This document shows positions 1 through 8,169 of a DNA stretch of 64,000 nt, piece after piece. The notes under the pieces were generated by a model. That model ran no database searches. It saw nothing but the letters and a program-made list of their open reading frames with translations, and was not told the DNA's origin. The position numbers and the translations under genes are program-made. Position 1 is the first letter of the stretch, and every line of letters begins with the position of its first letter. This DNA comes from Thermovenabulum gondwanense. Its GTDB lineage: Bacteria > Bacillota > Thermosediminibacteria > Thermosediminibacterales > Thermosediminibacteraceae. Location: contig NZ_LOHZ01000015.1 in the NCBI RefSeq assembly GCF_001601575.1, forward strand, positions 124,001 to 188,000, read 5' to 3'.

Positions 1-1
1 A

Positions 2-199
2 AGAGAAAATTTTACGTTTGCCGAGTTAGAGGAAAACGATGAGGAACTTGACAAATTAAAAAGGTGGCATGAAAAAATCAATAAAAGAGATTTTTTCAAT
101 GCTCCTAAAAGGGATTCGGCTTTGAGAATTATAGAAGAATGTGAAAATGCTTTGAAAGAATTTTCCAATAAGATATATCAAAGGGAAGGGATGGCTTAG
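2..199 (+). CDS. ChrB-like protein, C-terminal end only
   Basis: An open frame runs in from the left edge and stops at TAG 197-199, giving about 65 residues of a C-terminus. It is acidic and helical (FAELEENDEELDKLKRW, then KINKRDFFNAP), which resembles the end of proteins annotated as chromate resistance protein ChrB in Firmicutes. The start lies outside the window, so family and length cannot be confirmed. It sits directly before the MFS gene, with only one base between the stop and the next ATG, so the two are probably co-transcribed. A role in metal or oxyanion resistance is inferred from family naming only. Confidence 0.55.
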   Translation, partial: RENFTFAELEENDEELDKLKRWHEKINKRDFFNAPKRDSALRIIEECENALKEFSNKIYQREGMA

Positions 200-200
200 T

Positions 201-1331
201 ATGTGGAATGTGATAGTGCTCGGATTAACCAGTTTATTAACGGACATAAGCACCGAAATGGTATATCCTCTTCTTCCAATATATTTAACCACACGATTGG
301 GAGCCACACCGTTAATCGTAGGAACTATAGAAGGAATTGCTGAAAGCATCGCCAGTTTACTTAAGGTTTTTTCGGGGTATTATTCGGATAAAGTTAAGCA
401 AAGAAAGGCTTTTGCCATTTCTGGTTACGGAATATCTACCGTCGGCAAGGTAATCCTTTATTTATCATTTTCCTGGCCAATGGTATTAACGGCAAGGATT
501 TTAGATAGATTTGGGAAGGGGATAAGAACCGCCCCGAGAGATGCCTTAATCGCAGAATCGGCAAAAAAGGAGGAACTCGGTAAAGCCTTCGGACTTCACA
601 GGGCAATGGATACCCTGGGAGCGGTAATAGGGGTATTAACAGCCTATATTTTAATAAGTGCACCCGGTATAAATTATAATAAAATTTTTTTGGCATCTTT
701 AATACCCGCTCTTCTCGGGGTAATGGCTTTATTTTTTATTCGAGAAAAGGGAGAAAGAGGGATGAAATCGAAAAAATTATCCCTTGAGTGGAATAAATTA
801 GATAACAGATTGAAAATGTTCTTGATAATCATGTTTATTTTCACACTGGGCAATTCATCCAACCAGTTTTTGCTTTTGAAGGCAAAAAATGTGGGGTTTA
901 ACGATAAAACAGTGATATTACTATATCTGATTTACAATATAGTTTACGATATTCTTTCTTACCCGGCGGGGATAATTTCCGACAAAATAGGAAGAAAACG
1001 TATGATAGTAATGGGATATTTAGCTTATGGAATAGTTTATTTTGGATTTGCATTGGCAAAAATGCCGGTTACCATTTGGGTACTTTTCGGTATATACGGA
1101 CTTTATATGGCATTTACTGAAGGAGTTGAAAAAGCCTTTATTTCGGAAGTAGCACCCGAGCAAGTAAGGGGTACTATGATAGGGTTACATGCCACACTGG
1201 TAGGAATTGGGCTTTTCCCGGCATCGTTTTTAGCAGGGATGCTGTGGAATCTTTTTGGACCAAGTGCCCCTTTTTATTTTGGGGGATTAATGGGTTTACT
1301 GGCAGCAATAGGTATTAAAATATTGATATAA
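201..1331 (+). CDS. MFS family permease
   Basis: A 376-residue membrane protein with about 12 hydrophobic segments. The loop between helices 2 and 3 carries the MFS signature (GYYSDKVKQRK), with a second copy in the C-terminal half (GIISDKIGRKR). It would act as a secondary transporter in the cytoplasmic membrane; the substrate cannot be read from sequence. The purine-rich stretch before the ATG (GGGAAGGGATG) lies inside the end of the upstream ChrB-like gene, which suggests translational coupling. No terminator is obvious after it, and the next operon has its own promoter. Confidence 0.85.
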   Translation: MWNVIVLGLTSLLTDISTEMVYPLLPIYLTTRLGATPLIVGTIEGIAESIASLLKVFSGYYSDKVKQRKAFAISGYGISTVGKVILYLSFSWPMVLTARILDRFGKGIRTAPRDALIAESAKKEELGKAFGLHRAMDTLGAVIGVLTAYILISAPGINYNKIFLASLIPALLGVMALFFIREKGERGMKSKKLSLEWNKLDNRLKMFLIIMFIFTLGNSSNQFLLLKAKNVGFNDKTVILLYLIYNIVYDILSYPAGIISDKIGRKRMIVMGYLAYGIVYFGFALAKMPVTIWVLFGIYGLYMAFTEGVEKAFISEVAPEQVRGTMIGLHATLVGIGLFPASFLAGMLWNLFGPSAPFYFGGLMGLLAAIGIKILI

Positions 1332-1340
1332 GTCTTTTTC

Positions 1341-1369
1341 TTGAAAAATCCTGGCAAAACTTGTACAAT
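1341..1369 (+). promoter_or_regulatory. Sigma-A type promoter of the HD-rnr-smpB-ttuBA operon
   Basis: TTGAAA at 1341-1346 and TACAAT at 1364-1369 are separated by 17 bp, a close match to the vegetative consensus. It lies 46 bp before the TTG start of the HD-domain gene. The genes downstream are tightly spaced through ttuA, so this promoter may serve all five. Confidence 0.7.
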
Positions 1370-1414
1370 AATTGAAAATATATCTGGTAAAAATATAAAA
1401 AGGAGTGACCGAAA

Positions 1415-1966
1415 TTGACAAGGGAAGAAGCGTTAAAAATAGTTAAAGAAAAGGTCTCAAACAAAAACCTGGTAAAACATATGATTGCCGCAGAGGCAGT
1501 AATGAGAAGGCTTGCAAGGCATTTCGGTGAAGATGAGGATAAATGGGGTTTAACGGGATTACTTCACGATGTGGATTACGATATGGTAAAGGATGATATG
1601 TCAAAGCACAGCCTTGTTGGAGGAAAACTGGCCAGGGAATGGGGACTGGGGGAAGAAATAGCCCACGCCATAGAAGCCCATAATGAAGACCACGGAATTA
1701 AAAGGGAAACCTTACTTGATAAAGCTATGTTTGCTGTAGATCCAATTACCGGCCTCATTGTTGCAAGTGCTTTAATTCATCCGGATAAAAAGCTTGCGTC
1801 AATTGATACACAATTTGTAATTAATAGATTTTACGAAAAGACTTTCGCTAAAGGTGCCAGTAGAGAAAAAATTTTAGCATGTAAAGAAATTAATCTTTCG
1901 CTGGAAGAATTCATAACTCTTGCTCTGGAGGCAATGAAGGAAATCCATCAAGAACTGGGACTTTAA
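1415..1966 (+). CDS. HD-domain phosphohydrolase
   Basis: A 183-residue soluble protein with an HD-domain core: a first histidine in 'KHMIAAEAVMRRLARHFG', the HD doublet in 'LLHDVDYD', and a later histidine pair in 'AHAIEAHNEDHG'. This matches small HDIG-type metal-dependent phosphohydrolases; the substrate is unknown. The start is TTG at 1415 behind AGGAGTG. It ends 28 bp before rnr and is the first gene of what looks like an RNA-quality operon (rnr, smpB, ttuB, ttuA). A nucleotide or RNA-end substrate would fit that context, but this is inference. Confidence 0.8.
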   Translation: MTREEALKIVKEKVSNKNLVKHMIAAEAVMRRLARHFGEDEDKWGLTGLLHDVDYDMVKDDMSKHSLVGGKLAREWGLGEEIAHAIEAHNEDHGIKRETLLDKAMFAVDPITGLIVASALIHPDKKLASIDTQFVINRFYEKTFAKGASREKILACKEINLSLEEFITLALEAMKEIHQELGL

Positions 1967-1994
1967 TATTTATATTTACGGGGAGGCATGATAA

Positions 1995-4121
1995 ATGAAC
2001 CTTCAGGAAAAAATCCTGGAACTAATGAAAAAAATGGAATACAAACCGATGTCTGAAGCGGAACTATTGCACAGCTTAGGTCTTGAAATGAAAGAAGCGG
2101 ATATATTTCTCAAAACCTTGATGTACATGGAGAAAGAGGGGCTTGTGGTAAAAAATAGAAGGGGTAAATACGGCCTTCCCGAAAGGATGAACCTCGTTGT
2201 GGGTAGACTTGAGGGACATCGGGGAGGGTATGCCTTTTTAATTCCTGATGACCCAGAAAAGGAAGATATATATATTAGCCTTGAGAATCTGCACGGTGCT
2301 ACCCATAACGACAGGGTAATAGTTAGGCCCACATATAAACCTGCCGGGGGACGCATGGAAGGGGAAGTAATAAGAATTTTAAAAAGAGCAAATAAAAAGA
2401 TCGTCGGAACCTTAGAAATACAAAAGCATGTGGCCTATGTGTCTCCCGATGATAAAAGATTTTTTTACGATGTAATAATTCCAAAAGATGAGTTAAAGGG
2501 TGCTAAATCCGGGCAAAAGGTAGTGGTGAGCCTCACCAAATGGCCTGAAGGAAGGAGAAATCCTGAAGGAAGTATCGTCGAGGTGCTCGGCTACGCAGAA
2601 GAAAAAGGTGTGGATATTCTTTCAATAATAAAAAAATACGATTTACCTTTAGAATTTCCCAAAAAGGTATTAAAGCAGATTGAGAGTATTCCCGATTATG
2701 TCACTGAAGAAGATATAAAGGGCAGGCTGGATTTAAGGGGACATAAGATAGTAACCATAGATGGGGAGGATGCCAAGGATTTTGACGATGCAGTTTCCGT
2801 GGAAAGGATTCCCGGAGGTTACAGGCTGGGAGTTCATATTGCCGATGTCAGTTACTATGTAAAAGAAAAGACCCCTCTTGATATCGAGGCCATGAAAAGA
2901 GGCTGCAGCGTATATCTGGTGGACAGGGTAATTCCCATGCTACCTCCCAAGCTTTCCAACGGTATTTGCAGTCTAAATCCAAAAGTGGACAGATTAACAA
3001 TCAGTGTTATAATTGACTTTGATGAAAAGGGAGAAGTAAAAAAATACAATATAACCCCAAGTGTAATTAGAAGCTGTGAAAGGATGACCTACGACGAGGT
3101 AAATAGAATACTGGAGGACCAGGATGAAGAAGTAATTAAAAGATATGAATATCTGGTAGAGGATTTCAAATTAATGGCGGAGCTTGCCGCAATTTTAAAT
3201 AAAAAGAGATTTGATAGGGGCAGCCTTGATTTCAATTTAGAAGAAGCCAAGGTTAAATTAGACGAAAACGGAAAACCGGTTGCTATTGTTAGAGAAGAAA
3301 GAAGAACCTCTCACAAAATGATAGAAGAATTTATGCTGGCGGCAAATGAAGTAATAGCAGAACATATATTCTGGCTCAAGATACCTTTCGTTTATAGAAT
3401 TCACGAGGTTCCGGATATGGAAAAAATTTTTTCTCTTCAGGAGTTTCTCGATCATCTTGGTTATAAAATAAAGGGTATTAGAAATCTTAAACCCAAAGCG
3501 CTGCAAAGGGTTCTGGAGGAAGTAAAAGGTAAACCGGAAGAGAAGGTAGTGAATACAGTACTTTTAAGATCTTTAAAACGTGCCCGTTACAGTGATGAAA
3601 ATGTTGGCCATTTTGGCCTTGCAACCAGTTTTTATACACATTTCACATCTCCCATTAGAAGGTATCCGGACCTAATAATTCACAGAATTTTAAGGGAACA
3701 GCTGGAAGGCGGTATTACCGAGAAAAGGCAGGAACAATTAAGTAAAATTCTGGGCAAGGTAGCAAAATTATCTTCCGAAAGGGAAAGAATTGCGGATGAT
3801 GCGGAAAGGGAAACGGTTGAGCTGAAAATGGTAGAATATATGGAAGATAGAATAGGGGAGGAGTTTAACGGGATAATTTCGAGCACCACATCTTTTGGAT
3901 TTTTTGTGGAATTGGAAAATACCGTGGAAGGACTGGTGCATGTAAGCAATTTAGAGGATGATTATTATATATTTGATGAAAGGACATTGACATTAAGGGG
4001 AGAAAGGACAAAAAGAGAATTTAAAATTGGAGATAAAGTCAGGGTAAGAGTGATAAAAGTGGACAAGATGGAAAGACAGATAGATTTTGCACTGGTGGAT
4101 GTCATTGAAAATGAGCTGTAA
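1995..4121 (+). CDS. rnr: Ribonuclease R (RNase II/R family 3'-5' exoribonuclease)
   Basis: 708 residues, normal for RNase R. In order: an N-terminal winged-helix region (1-65), cold-shock-like OB domains (about 65-215), the RNB catalytic domain (about 240-570) with the metal-binding aspartates in '[14 protein letters not shown]', and a C-terminal S1 domain (about 620-705, '[27 protein letters not shown]' region). It degrades structured RNA 3' to 5' in the cytoplasm. SmpB follows directly; RNase R is known to degrade mRNA during trans-translation, and this gene pair is conserved in Firmicutes. RBS GGGGAGG precedes the ATG. Confidence 0.97.
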   Translation: MNLQEKILELMKKMEYKPMSEAELLHSLGLEMKEADIFLKTLMYMEKEGLVVKNRRGKYGLPERMNLVVGRLEGHRGGYAFLIPDDPEKEDIYISLENLHGATHNDRVIVRPTYKPAGGRMEGEVIRILKRANKKIVGTLEIQKHVAYVSPDDKRFFYDVIIPKDELKGAKSGQKVVVSLTKWPEGRRNPEGSIVEVLGYAEEKGVDILSIIKKYDLPLEFPKKVLKQIESIPDYVTEEDIKGRLDLRGHKIVTIDGEDAKDFDDAVSVERIPGGYRLGVHIADVSYYVKEKTPLDIEAMKRGCSVYLVDRVIPMLPPKLSNGICSLNPKVDRLTISVIIDFDEKGEVKKYNITPSVIRSCERMTYDEVNRILEDQDEEVIKRYEYLVEDFKLMAELAAILNKKRFDRGSLDFNLEEAKVKLDENGKPVAIVREERRTSHKMIEEFMLAANEVIAEHIFWLKIPFVYRIHEVPDMEKIFSLQEFLDHLGYKIKGIRNLKPKALQRVLEEVKGKPEEKVVNTVLLRSLKRARYSDENVGHFGLATSFYTHFTSPIRRYPDLIIHRILREQLEGGITEKRQEQLSKILGKVAKLSSERERIADDAERETVELKMVEYMEDRIGEEFNGIISSTTSFGFFVELENTVEGLVHVSNLEDDYYIFDERTLTLRGERTKREFKIGDKVRVRVIKVDKMERQIDFALVDVIENEL

Positions 4122-4134
4122 AGGGGGAATACTT

Positions 4135-4605
4135 TTGCCTAAGGCGTACAGGGACCTGGTGACAAATAGAAAGGCTTATCATGATTACCATATATTGGAA
4201 ACTTATGAAGCGGGAATTGCATTGGCGGGTACGGAGGTTAAATCCATAAGGGAAGGGAAGGCAAATTTAAAGGACAGCTTTGCGAGGGTTGAAAACGGAG
4301 AAATTTTTATATACAATATGCACGTAAGCCCTTATGAAAAGGGCAATATTTTTAATAAGGACCCTTTGAGGCCAAGGAAACTTTTAATGCATAAAAGAGA
4401 AATAATGAGGCTTTACGGACTTGTCAAGGAAAAGGGGCTTACTCTTATCCCGTTGAAATTATATGTTAACGAAAGAGGGAAAATAAAGGTAGAGTTGGCA
4501 CTTGCCAAAGGAAAGACATTGTACGACAAAAGGGAGGATATAAAAAGAAGAGATGCTCAGAGAGAAGTAGAAAAAGCTTTCAGGGAATATCAAAAAGGTT
4601 TTTAG
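4135..4605 (+). CDS. smpB: SsrA-binding protein SmpB
   Basis: 156 residues when started at TTG 4135 ([18 protein letters not shown]), which follows AAGGGGGAAT at 4121-4130. A longer in-frame start at 4087 overlaps rnr and adds residues atypical of the family. Family hallmarks are '[23 protein letters not shown]', '[11 protein letters not shown]' and the basic tail '[19 protein letters not shown]'. SmpB delivers tmRNA to stalled ribosomes. The ssrA gene itself was not found next to it. Confidence 0.97.
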   Translation: MPKAYRDLVTNRKAYHDYHILETYEAGIALAGTEVKSIREGKANLKDSFARVENGEIFIYNMHVSPYEKGNIFNKDPLRPRKLLMHKREIMRLYGLVKEKGLTLIPLKLYVNERGKIKVELALAKGKTLYDKREDIKRRDAQREVEKAFREYQKGF

Positions 4606-4621
4606 GGGGAATTAAACATCT

Positions 4622-4819
4622 ATGAAAATTATTTTTTATACGCCTTTTAAAAAAGAGATAGAATTGTCAGGAAATAAAACAGTAAAACAGTTAGCCCAGG
4701 AATTGAATTTTAGTTTAGAATCCCATGTGGTATTGAAAAACGGTAAAATGGTAACGCCCGATGAGTTGATAAAAGATGAGGACACCGTGGAAGTTTTATC
4801 GGCTATATCGGGAGGATGA
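4622..4819 (+). CDS. ttuB: TtuB-like sulfur carrier (MoaD/ThiS ubiquitin-like fold)
   Basis: 65 residues ending in the diglycine tail 'VLSAISGG' needed for adenylation and thiocarboxylate formation in MoaD/ThiS proteins. 'VKNGKMVTPDELIKDEDTVEVL' is the usual beta-grasp core. Its stop overlaps the ORF leading into the TtuA-like gene, so it is best read as TtuB, which hands sulfur to TtuA for 2-thiolation of tRNA T54. ThiS or MoaD are alternatives by fold, but no thiamine or molybdopterin genes are near. TtuB also conjugates to proteins in Thermus; nothing here tests that. Confidence 0.8.
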   Translation: MKIIFYTPFKKEIELSGNKTVKQLAQELNFSLESHVVLKNGKMVTPDELIKDEDTVEVLSAISGG

Positions 4820-4833
4820 TGAGGGGGAATAAT

Positions 4834-5733
4834 ATGCGATGCAGGAGATGCAAAGATAAGGCAGTAATATACATTGAAAGACATAATGCTGCTTTCTGTG
4901 AAAACTGCTTTTTGCATTATTATTACAACCAGGTCGATAAAAATATAAAGAGAGAAAAAATGTTCAAAAAGGGAGAAAAGATCCTGGTAGTTGTTTCCGG
5001 CGGAAAAGACAGCATGGCTTTATGGGATGTTCTGAATAAAAACGGGTATGATGTAACCGCTATGTATATTAATTTGGGTATTGGAGATTACTCGAACAGG
5101 TCCCAGGAAATAGTTGAGAATTATGCTGAAGAAAGAAAATTGCCGTTAATAATAAAAAATATTAAAAAAGAGTATGGATTGGAAATAGGAAAAATCTCAA
5201 AAAAACTAAAAAGAAGTCCGTGTTCCATATGCGGTACAATAAAAAGATACCTCTTTAATAAAGTTGCTTTGGATGGTGGTTTTACTACCGTAGCGACAGG
5301 ACATAATTTAGATGATGAAGCGGCAACTTTGCTGGGAAATACTTTAAACTGGCAGGAAGGCTACTTGGCAAGGCAGGCTCCGGTGCTGCCCAGCACTCAC
5401 CCAAAATTGGTAAAAAAGGTAAAGCCGCTTTTTACCCTCACCGAGCGGGAGAATTTGTCGTATATTTTATTTAACGGGATAAAATTTATTCACGATGAAT
5501 GTCCCCATGCGGTCGGCGCAAGTTCCATTTTATACAAAGAAGTTTTAAATAAATTGGAAGAGAAAAGCCCTGGCACAAAGCAAAGGTTTTTAATAAATTT
5601 TTTGGAAAAGGGCAGAAAACATTTTCAGGACGTAAGAGAGGAACTGGATTTAAAGGAATGCAAAATTTGCGGACAGGTAACCACAACTGAAATTTGCTCC
5701 TTTTGCAGGCTGGTGGAGATTTCACATAGTTAA
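4834..5733 (+). CDS. ttuA: tRNA-5-methyluridine(54) 2-sulfurtransferase, TtuA-like
   Basis: 299 residues from ATG 4834, chosen over ATG 4816 because GAGGGGG at 4821-4827 is correctly spaced for it. The N-terminal zinc site has Cys3, Cys6, Cys22 and Cys25; the PP-loop SGGKDS spans 55-60; a CSICG motif in the middle fits the Fe-S cysteines of the TtcA/TtuA family; a second zinc site (CKICG...CSFC) is at the C-terminus. The double zinc finger separates TtuA from TtcA, which modifies C32. The product, 2-thioribothymidine at position 54, stabilises tRNA at high temperature. Two tRNA genes follow. Confidence 0.85.
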   Translation: MRCRRCKDKAVIYIERHNAAFCENCFLHYYYNQVDKNIKREKMFKKGEKILVVVSGGKDSMALWDVLNKNGYDVTAMYINLGIGDYSNRSQEIVENYAEERKLPLIIKNIKKEYGLEIGKISKKLKRSPCSICGTIKRYLFNKVALDGGFTTVATGHNLDDEAATLLGNTLNWQEGYLARQAPVLPSTHPKLVKKVKPLFTLTERENLSYILFNGIKFIHDECPHAVGASSILYKEVLNKLEEKSPGTKQRFLINFLEKGRKHFQDVREELDLKECKICGQVTTTEICSFCRLVEISHS

Positions 5734-5805
5734 ATTGACATTTTCACAGAGAAATTTTAATATGACATTATCATAGAATAAAAACACAGAATAAAACGAT
5801 ACCTA

Positions 5806-5834
5806 TTGACTTAAAATAAATATTGTGCTAATAT
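5806..5834 (+). promoter_or_regulatory. Promoter of the tRNA-Gln/tRNA-Glu genes
   Basis: TTGACT 5806-5811 and TAATAT 5829-5834 with a 17-bp spacer, 14 bp before tRNA-Gln. It is strong by consensus, as expected for stable RNA. Confidence 0.75.
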
Positions 5835-5848
5835 ATTTTTTGCAATGC

Positions 5849-5922
5849 TGCGGGATGGTGTAACGGTAGCACTCATGACTCTGGATCATGCTGTCTAGGT
5901 TCGAATCCTAGTCCCGCAGCCA
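5849..5922 (+). tRNA. tRNA-Gln (anticodon CUG)
   Basis: A full cloverleaf can be drawn: acceptor TGCGGGA/TCCCGCA, anticodon stem CATGA/TCATG around the loop CTCTGGA, T-stem CTAGG/CCTAG, CCA encoded. A second tRNA-Gln (UUG) lies near 44.8 kb. Confidence 0.95.
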
Positions 5923-5932
5923 AATCATTTAT

Positions 5933-6008
5933 GGCCCTATCGTCTAGCGGTCCAGGACGCCGCCCTCTCACGGCGGAAACAGGGGTTCGAGTCCCCTTAG
6001 GGCTACCA
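5933..6008 (+). tRNA. tRNA-Glu (anticodon CUC); integration target
   Basis: Cloverleaf with acceptor GGCCCTA/TAGGGCT (one G-U pair), anticodon stem CCGCC/GGCGG with loop CTCTCAC, T-loop TTCGAGT, and CCA encoded. The 3' 47 bases are repeated at 15169-15215. The intact tRNA therefore joins a chromosomal 5' part to a 3' part brought by the integrated element, so the gene stays functional. Confidence 0.95.
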
Positions 6009-6009
6009 A
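5962..6009 (+). repeat. attL: 48-bp direct repeat in tRNA-Glu
   Basis: 48 bases are identical to 15169-15216, covering the anticodon loop to the CCA plus one base. The bases just outside differ on both sides (C/T on the left, A/T on the right), so the repeat limits are sharp. This is the classical footprint of a tyrosine recombinase integrating into a tRNA gene. Confidence 0.93.
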
Positions 6010-6019
6010 AGCTTATAAA

Positions 6020-6043
6020 TCAAGGGTTCTACGGATTAACCCC
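6020..6043 (+). other. Left candidate integrase arm site
   Basis: The words TCAAGGGTT (6020-6028) and CGGATTAACCCC (6032-6043) lie just inside attL. The second recurs inverted at 15070-15081. The first recurs at 15129-15137 and inverted at 15108-15116. This arrangement resembles arm-type integrase binding sites flanking the core. Confidence 0.5.
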
Positions 6044-6080
6044 CCTCAAAGAGTCCGGAAACTCTGAAAGGGGGTTTTTT
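6040..6080 (+). terminator. Terminator-like hairpin holding the integrase RBS
   Basis: A C-run and AGAGT pair with ACTCT and a G-run, followed by TTTTTT. It would end transcripts from the tRNA promoter, replacing the native terminator now pushed to 15241-15279. The 3' arm (AAAGGGGG) is also the only SD for the integrase ATG at 6082, so the hairpin would hide that site. Confidence 0.65.
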
Positions 6081-6081
6081 C

Positions 6082-7020
6082 ATGGCCAAAATTGCTAAAC
6101 TCAACCCCAAAGTCATGGATTTGCAGTTAGCAAGGGACGAATTCCTGCTTTTTAAGTCAGCGAGTGGACTCGCACCCCGCACCCTCGAAGACTACACTTA
6201 TCACATCAACCGTTTTCTTGAAAAATTCCCCGATGTGCACGATTACAATTCCCTCCGTAAAGCAATATTCAAATACTTTAGCGAAGAAGTCGCACCTGCT
6301 ACAAGAAACACCCGCCTAAAATACCTCAGGGCCTTCTTTTCGTGGTGTGTAAGTCAAGGGTATCTCCCAGCCAATCCAACGGAAGGGATAAAGAAAGCCA
6401 AGGAAGATATAAACAATATCAGGCATATTTCACTGGAGGAAGTTAAAAAGCTACTCGAACAGCCCAATAAAAAGAGTTATGCAGGGTTAAGGGACTATTG
6501 CCTTATGTTAGTGCAGATAGATACCGGAGCAAGGCCCGGAGAGTTGTTTCAAGTCAAGGTGTCGGATTTAAACCTTGAATCGAGAGAAATACGGATAAGG
6601 CCCGAAGTATCAAAGACAAGGGTAGGACGCACGCTTGTAATTACTCCTTTCACCGTTCAACAGCTTGCAAGGTTCTTAAAGTTACGCCCCGATTGGTGGG
6701 ATGATGATGTGCCTTTATTTGCAACAGAAAACGGTCTCCCGCTTTGTCGCCAGCATTGGGACAGAAGGATGAGGGATTACTGCAACAAAGCAGGAATAAA
6801 AGTCACTCCCTACGGTTTGCGTCATACTTTCGCCATCGAGTTCCTCAAAGCAGGCGGTGACCCGTTCAGCCTTCAAAGAATTTTAGGTCATACTGATTTG
6901 ACTATGACAAGGCGTTACGTCAGGCTTTCGCAGGACGATATTAAGGAAATCCACGAGAAGGCTTCTCCCGTGCAGAAGTTACAGCAGATGGGCAAGAGAG
7001 CACCGAGAAAGCTGGTGTAA
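6082..7020 (+). CDS. int: Tyrosine recombinase integrase
   Basis: 312 residues, with an N-terminal SAM-like core-binding domain (about 14-105) and a catalytic domain (115-290). Catalytic residues seen: Arg151 (GARPGE), Lys178, Arg247 in 'PYGLRHTFA', His270 (LGH) and nucleophile Tyr279 (RRYVRL). The first His of the HxxR box is Tyr244, a variant found in some phage integrases. It should recombine the 48-bp tRNA-Glu core. No excisionase is recognised. Its SD lies inside a terminator-like hairpin, so expression in the integrated state is probably low. Confidence 0.95.
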   Translation: MAKIAKLNPKVMDLQLARDEFLLFKSASGLAPRTLEDYTYHINRFLEKFPDVHDYNSLRKAIFKYFSEEVAPATRNTRLKYLRAFFSWCVSQGYLPANPTEGIKKAKEDINNIRHISLEEVKKLLEQPNKKSYAGLRDYCLMLVQIDTGARPGELFQVKVSDLNLESREIRIRPEVSKTRVGRTLVITPFTVQQLARFLKLRPDWWDDDVPLFATENGLPLCRQHWDRRMRDYCNKAGIKVTPYGLRHTFAIEFLKAGGDPFSLQRILGHTDLTMTRRYVRLSQDDIKEIHEKASPVQKLQQMGKRAPRKLV

Positions 7021-7177
7021 GTCAAGTGCCGGGGTGGTATAATTCATCCCGGCCCTTTTTTATCTATGGTTCGGTTCGTTAGGTTCGCTTGAAAAATTGA
7101 CTTAAATTGACTTACAACGTCCGAAAATGTCCGTTTTTACGTGGGTTTTCTGTTCCCGTGTATTCCGCTATCAATCA

Positions 7178-7210
7178 GCTTTTTGTAAGCTTTTTATACG
7201 CTGTTTGGAG
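7178..7210 (+). repeat. Three 11-bp units, GCTTTTTGTAA type
   Basis: GCTTTTTGTAA, GCTTTTTATAC and GCTGTTTGGAG are contiguous in an exact 11-bp register. They are degenerate and start the run of 11-bp periodicity in this region. Confidence 0.6.
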
Positions 7211-7322
7211 GTCATCAATGGCCTTATTCAATGCTTCTGTTCGCTATGTTTCGGTATCCTGCTTTTGCCTATGTTAAAACTTGTTTAGGCAATGGCCTTT
7301 CTTCAACCTCGCAAAAACCGCA

Positions 7323-7355
7323 AATTGCCTCTGTTTTGCCTTCTTTTTGCCTTCC
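7323..7355 (+). repeat. Three 11-bp units, TTTTGCCTTCT type
   Basis: AATTGCCTCTG, TTTTGCCTTCT and TTTTGCCTTCC are adjacent. The middle unit reappears exactly at 7688-7698 and 7710-7720, more than 300 bp away. Confidence 0.7.
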
Positions 7356-7520
7356 TTAAGTTTTACATTTGTTTTCCACAGGCCCTTATGGGGTGTGAAT
7401 CTTTGCGATATTTTGCGTTTTCCTCAAGCGAGCCATGAGCCTCGTGCCTTTAACGCAAGGCCCTACGAGTCCAATTTTGGGCCTGTTACTATGGCCTCGA
7501 GTTTCCCGAGGTCGTTTCAA

Positions 7521-7639
7521 TTGCTTCCCTTTTGCTTCTCTCTTGCTTCGGTTTTTCTGTCGTTTCTCTGTCGTTTTGCTACCCTTTTGTGCCTGTTTTG
7601 TTCGTTTTGCAACCCTCTTGCAACCCTTTTGCTACCCTT
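7521..7639 (+). repeat. Eleven-bp tandem array, TTGCWWCCCTT type
   Basis: Seven contiguous 11-mers (7521-7597) are followed by one 9-mer and three more 11-mers (7607-7639). The clearest units are TTGCTTCCCTT, TTGCTACCCTT (twice) and TTGCAACCCTT. Most begin with TTGC and end in pyrimidines. Because 11 is not a multiple of 3, the periodicity does not come from coding. Confidence 0.75.
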
Positions 7640-7654
7640 CCCCTGAGGGTGTTA

Positions 7655-7720
7655 TTTCCTCTCCCTTTTCTCTCTCGCTTTTCTCTCTTTTGCCTTCTTT
7701 TTGCCTTTCTTTTGCCTTCT
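7655..7720 (+). repeat. Six 11-bp units ending in three TTTTGCCTTCT copies
   Basis: The register of 11 bp runs from TTTCCTCTCCC at 7655 through TTTTCTCTCTC and GCTTTTCTCTC to TTTTGCCTTCT, TTTTGCCTTTC and TTTTGCCTTCT at 7688-7720. Confidence 0.7.
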
Positions 7721-7735
7721 TTCCCAACGCAAGAG

Positions 7736-7760
7736 TGCGGACGTTGCGGACAATGCGGAC
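7736..7760 (+). repeat. Three TGCGGAC iterons at 9-bp spacing
   Basis: TGCGGAC occurs at 7736, 7745 and 7754. The same triple at the same spacing recurs inside the primase gene at 10802, 10811 and 10820. Confidence 0.8.
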
Positions 7761-7954
7761 GCAAGTTTCCGCTTTTAGTCTAGTGACTAATGTCCCATCG
7801 TTTCATCTTGTCCCGCTTTGTCCCATTTATCCTAAGTTTTACTAAGCCACAAGGATGTTCCAAGTTGGAATACCCTTTGCAGTCTTAGTATTTCTTAGCA
7901 AATGACTTCCCGAGGCAGGAAGGCATCCGTAAAATGGGGATACCCTAAAAATGT

Positions 7955-7987
7955 GCTCCTTTTTCGCTCCTTTTGTGCTCCTTTCTG
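7955..7987 (+). repeat. Three 11-bp GCTCCTTT units
   Basis: GCTCCTTTTTC, GCTCCTTTTGT and GCTCCTTTCTG are adjacent in exact 11-bp register, keeping the period of the upstream arrays with a different word. Confidence 0.7.
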
Positions 7988-8030
7988 TCAAGGTGTCAAG
8001 CTAATCCCTGCCAATGTCACGGTTGACAAC

Positions 8031-8169
8031 GTTCGCCTTATTTTTGCCAATGTTCGCCTTGTTCGTGTTAAACTGTTACGCTTAATAAGGCCAGTGTTAC
8101 GGTTGTTACGCTTCCTTTCCTGTTAAGGTTGTTAAGGTTCTCTGCCTGAGTGTTAAGGTTGTTAAGGTT
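8031..8169 (+). repeat. 9-bp GTTAAGGTT-family iterons
   Basis: GTTCGCCTT occurs at 8031 and 8052. GTTACGGTT and GTTACGCTT are tandem at 8096-8113, with another GTTACGCTT at 8075. GTTAAGGTT is tandem at 8122-8139 and again at 8152-8169. The two GTTAAGGTT pairs form a 21-bp repeat (8121-8141 and 8151-8171) exactly 30 bp apart. Confidence 0.75.

Noticed and set aside
4606-5848. tmRNA gene next to smpB
   Set aside because: The space is filled by ttuB-ttuA and a tRNA promoter; no alanine-tRNA-like ends or tag frame were found.
7579-7764. Minus-strand ORF of 61 residues, very rich in Lys, Arg and Gly
   Set aside because: It is the purine-rich complement of the same repeats, with no RBS and low-complexity sequence.
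7281-7845. Long plus-strand open frames rich in Phe, Leu, Ser and Cys
   Set aside because: They have no RBS, no family resemblance and overlap each other in two frames. They arise from the pyrimidine-rich, 11-bp-periodic DNA.
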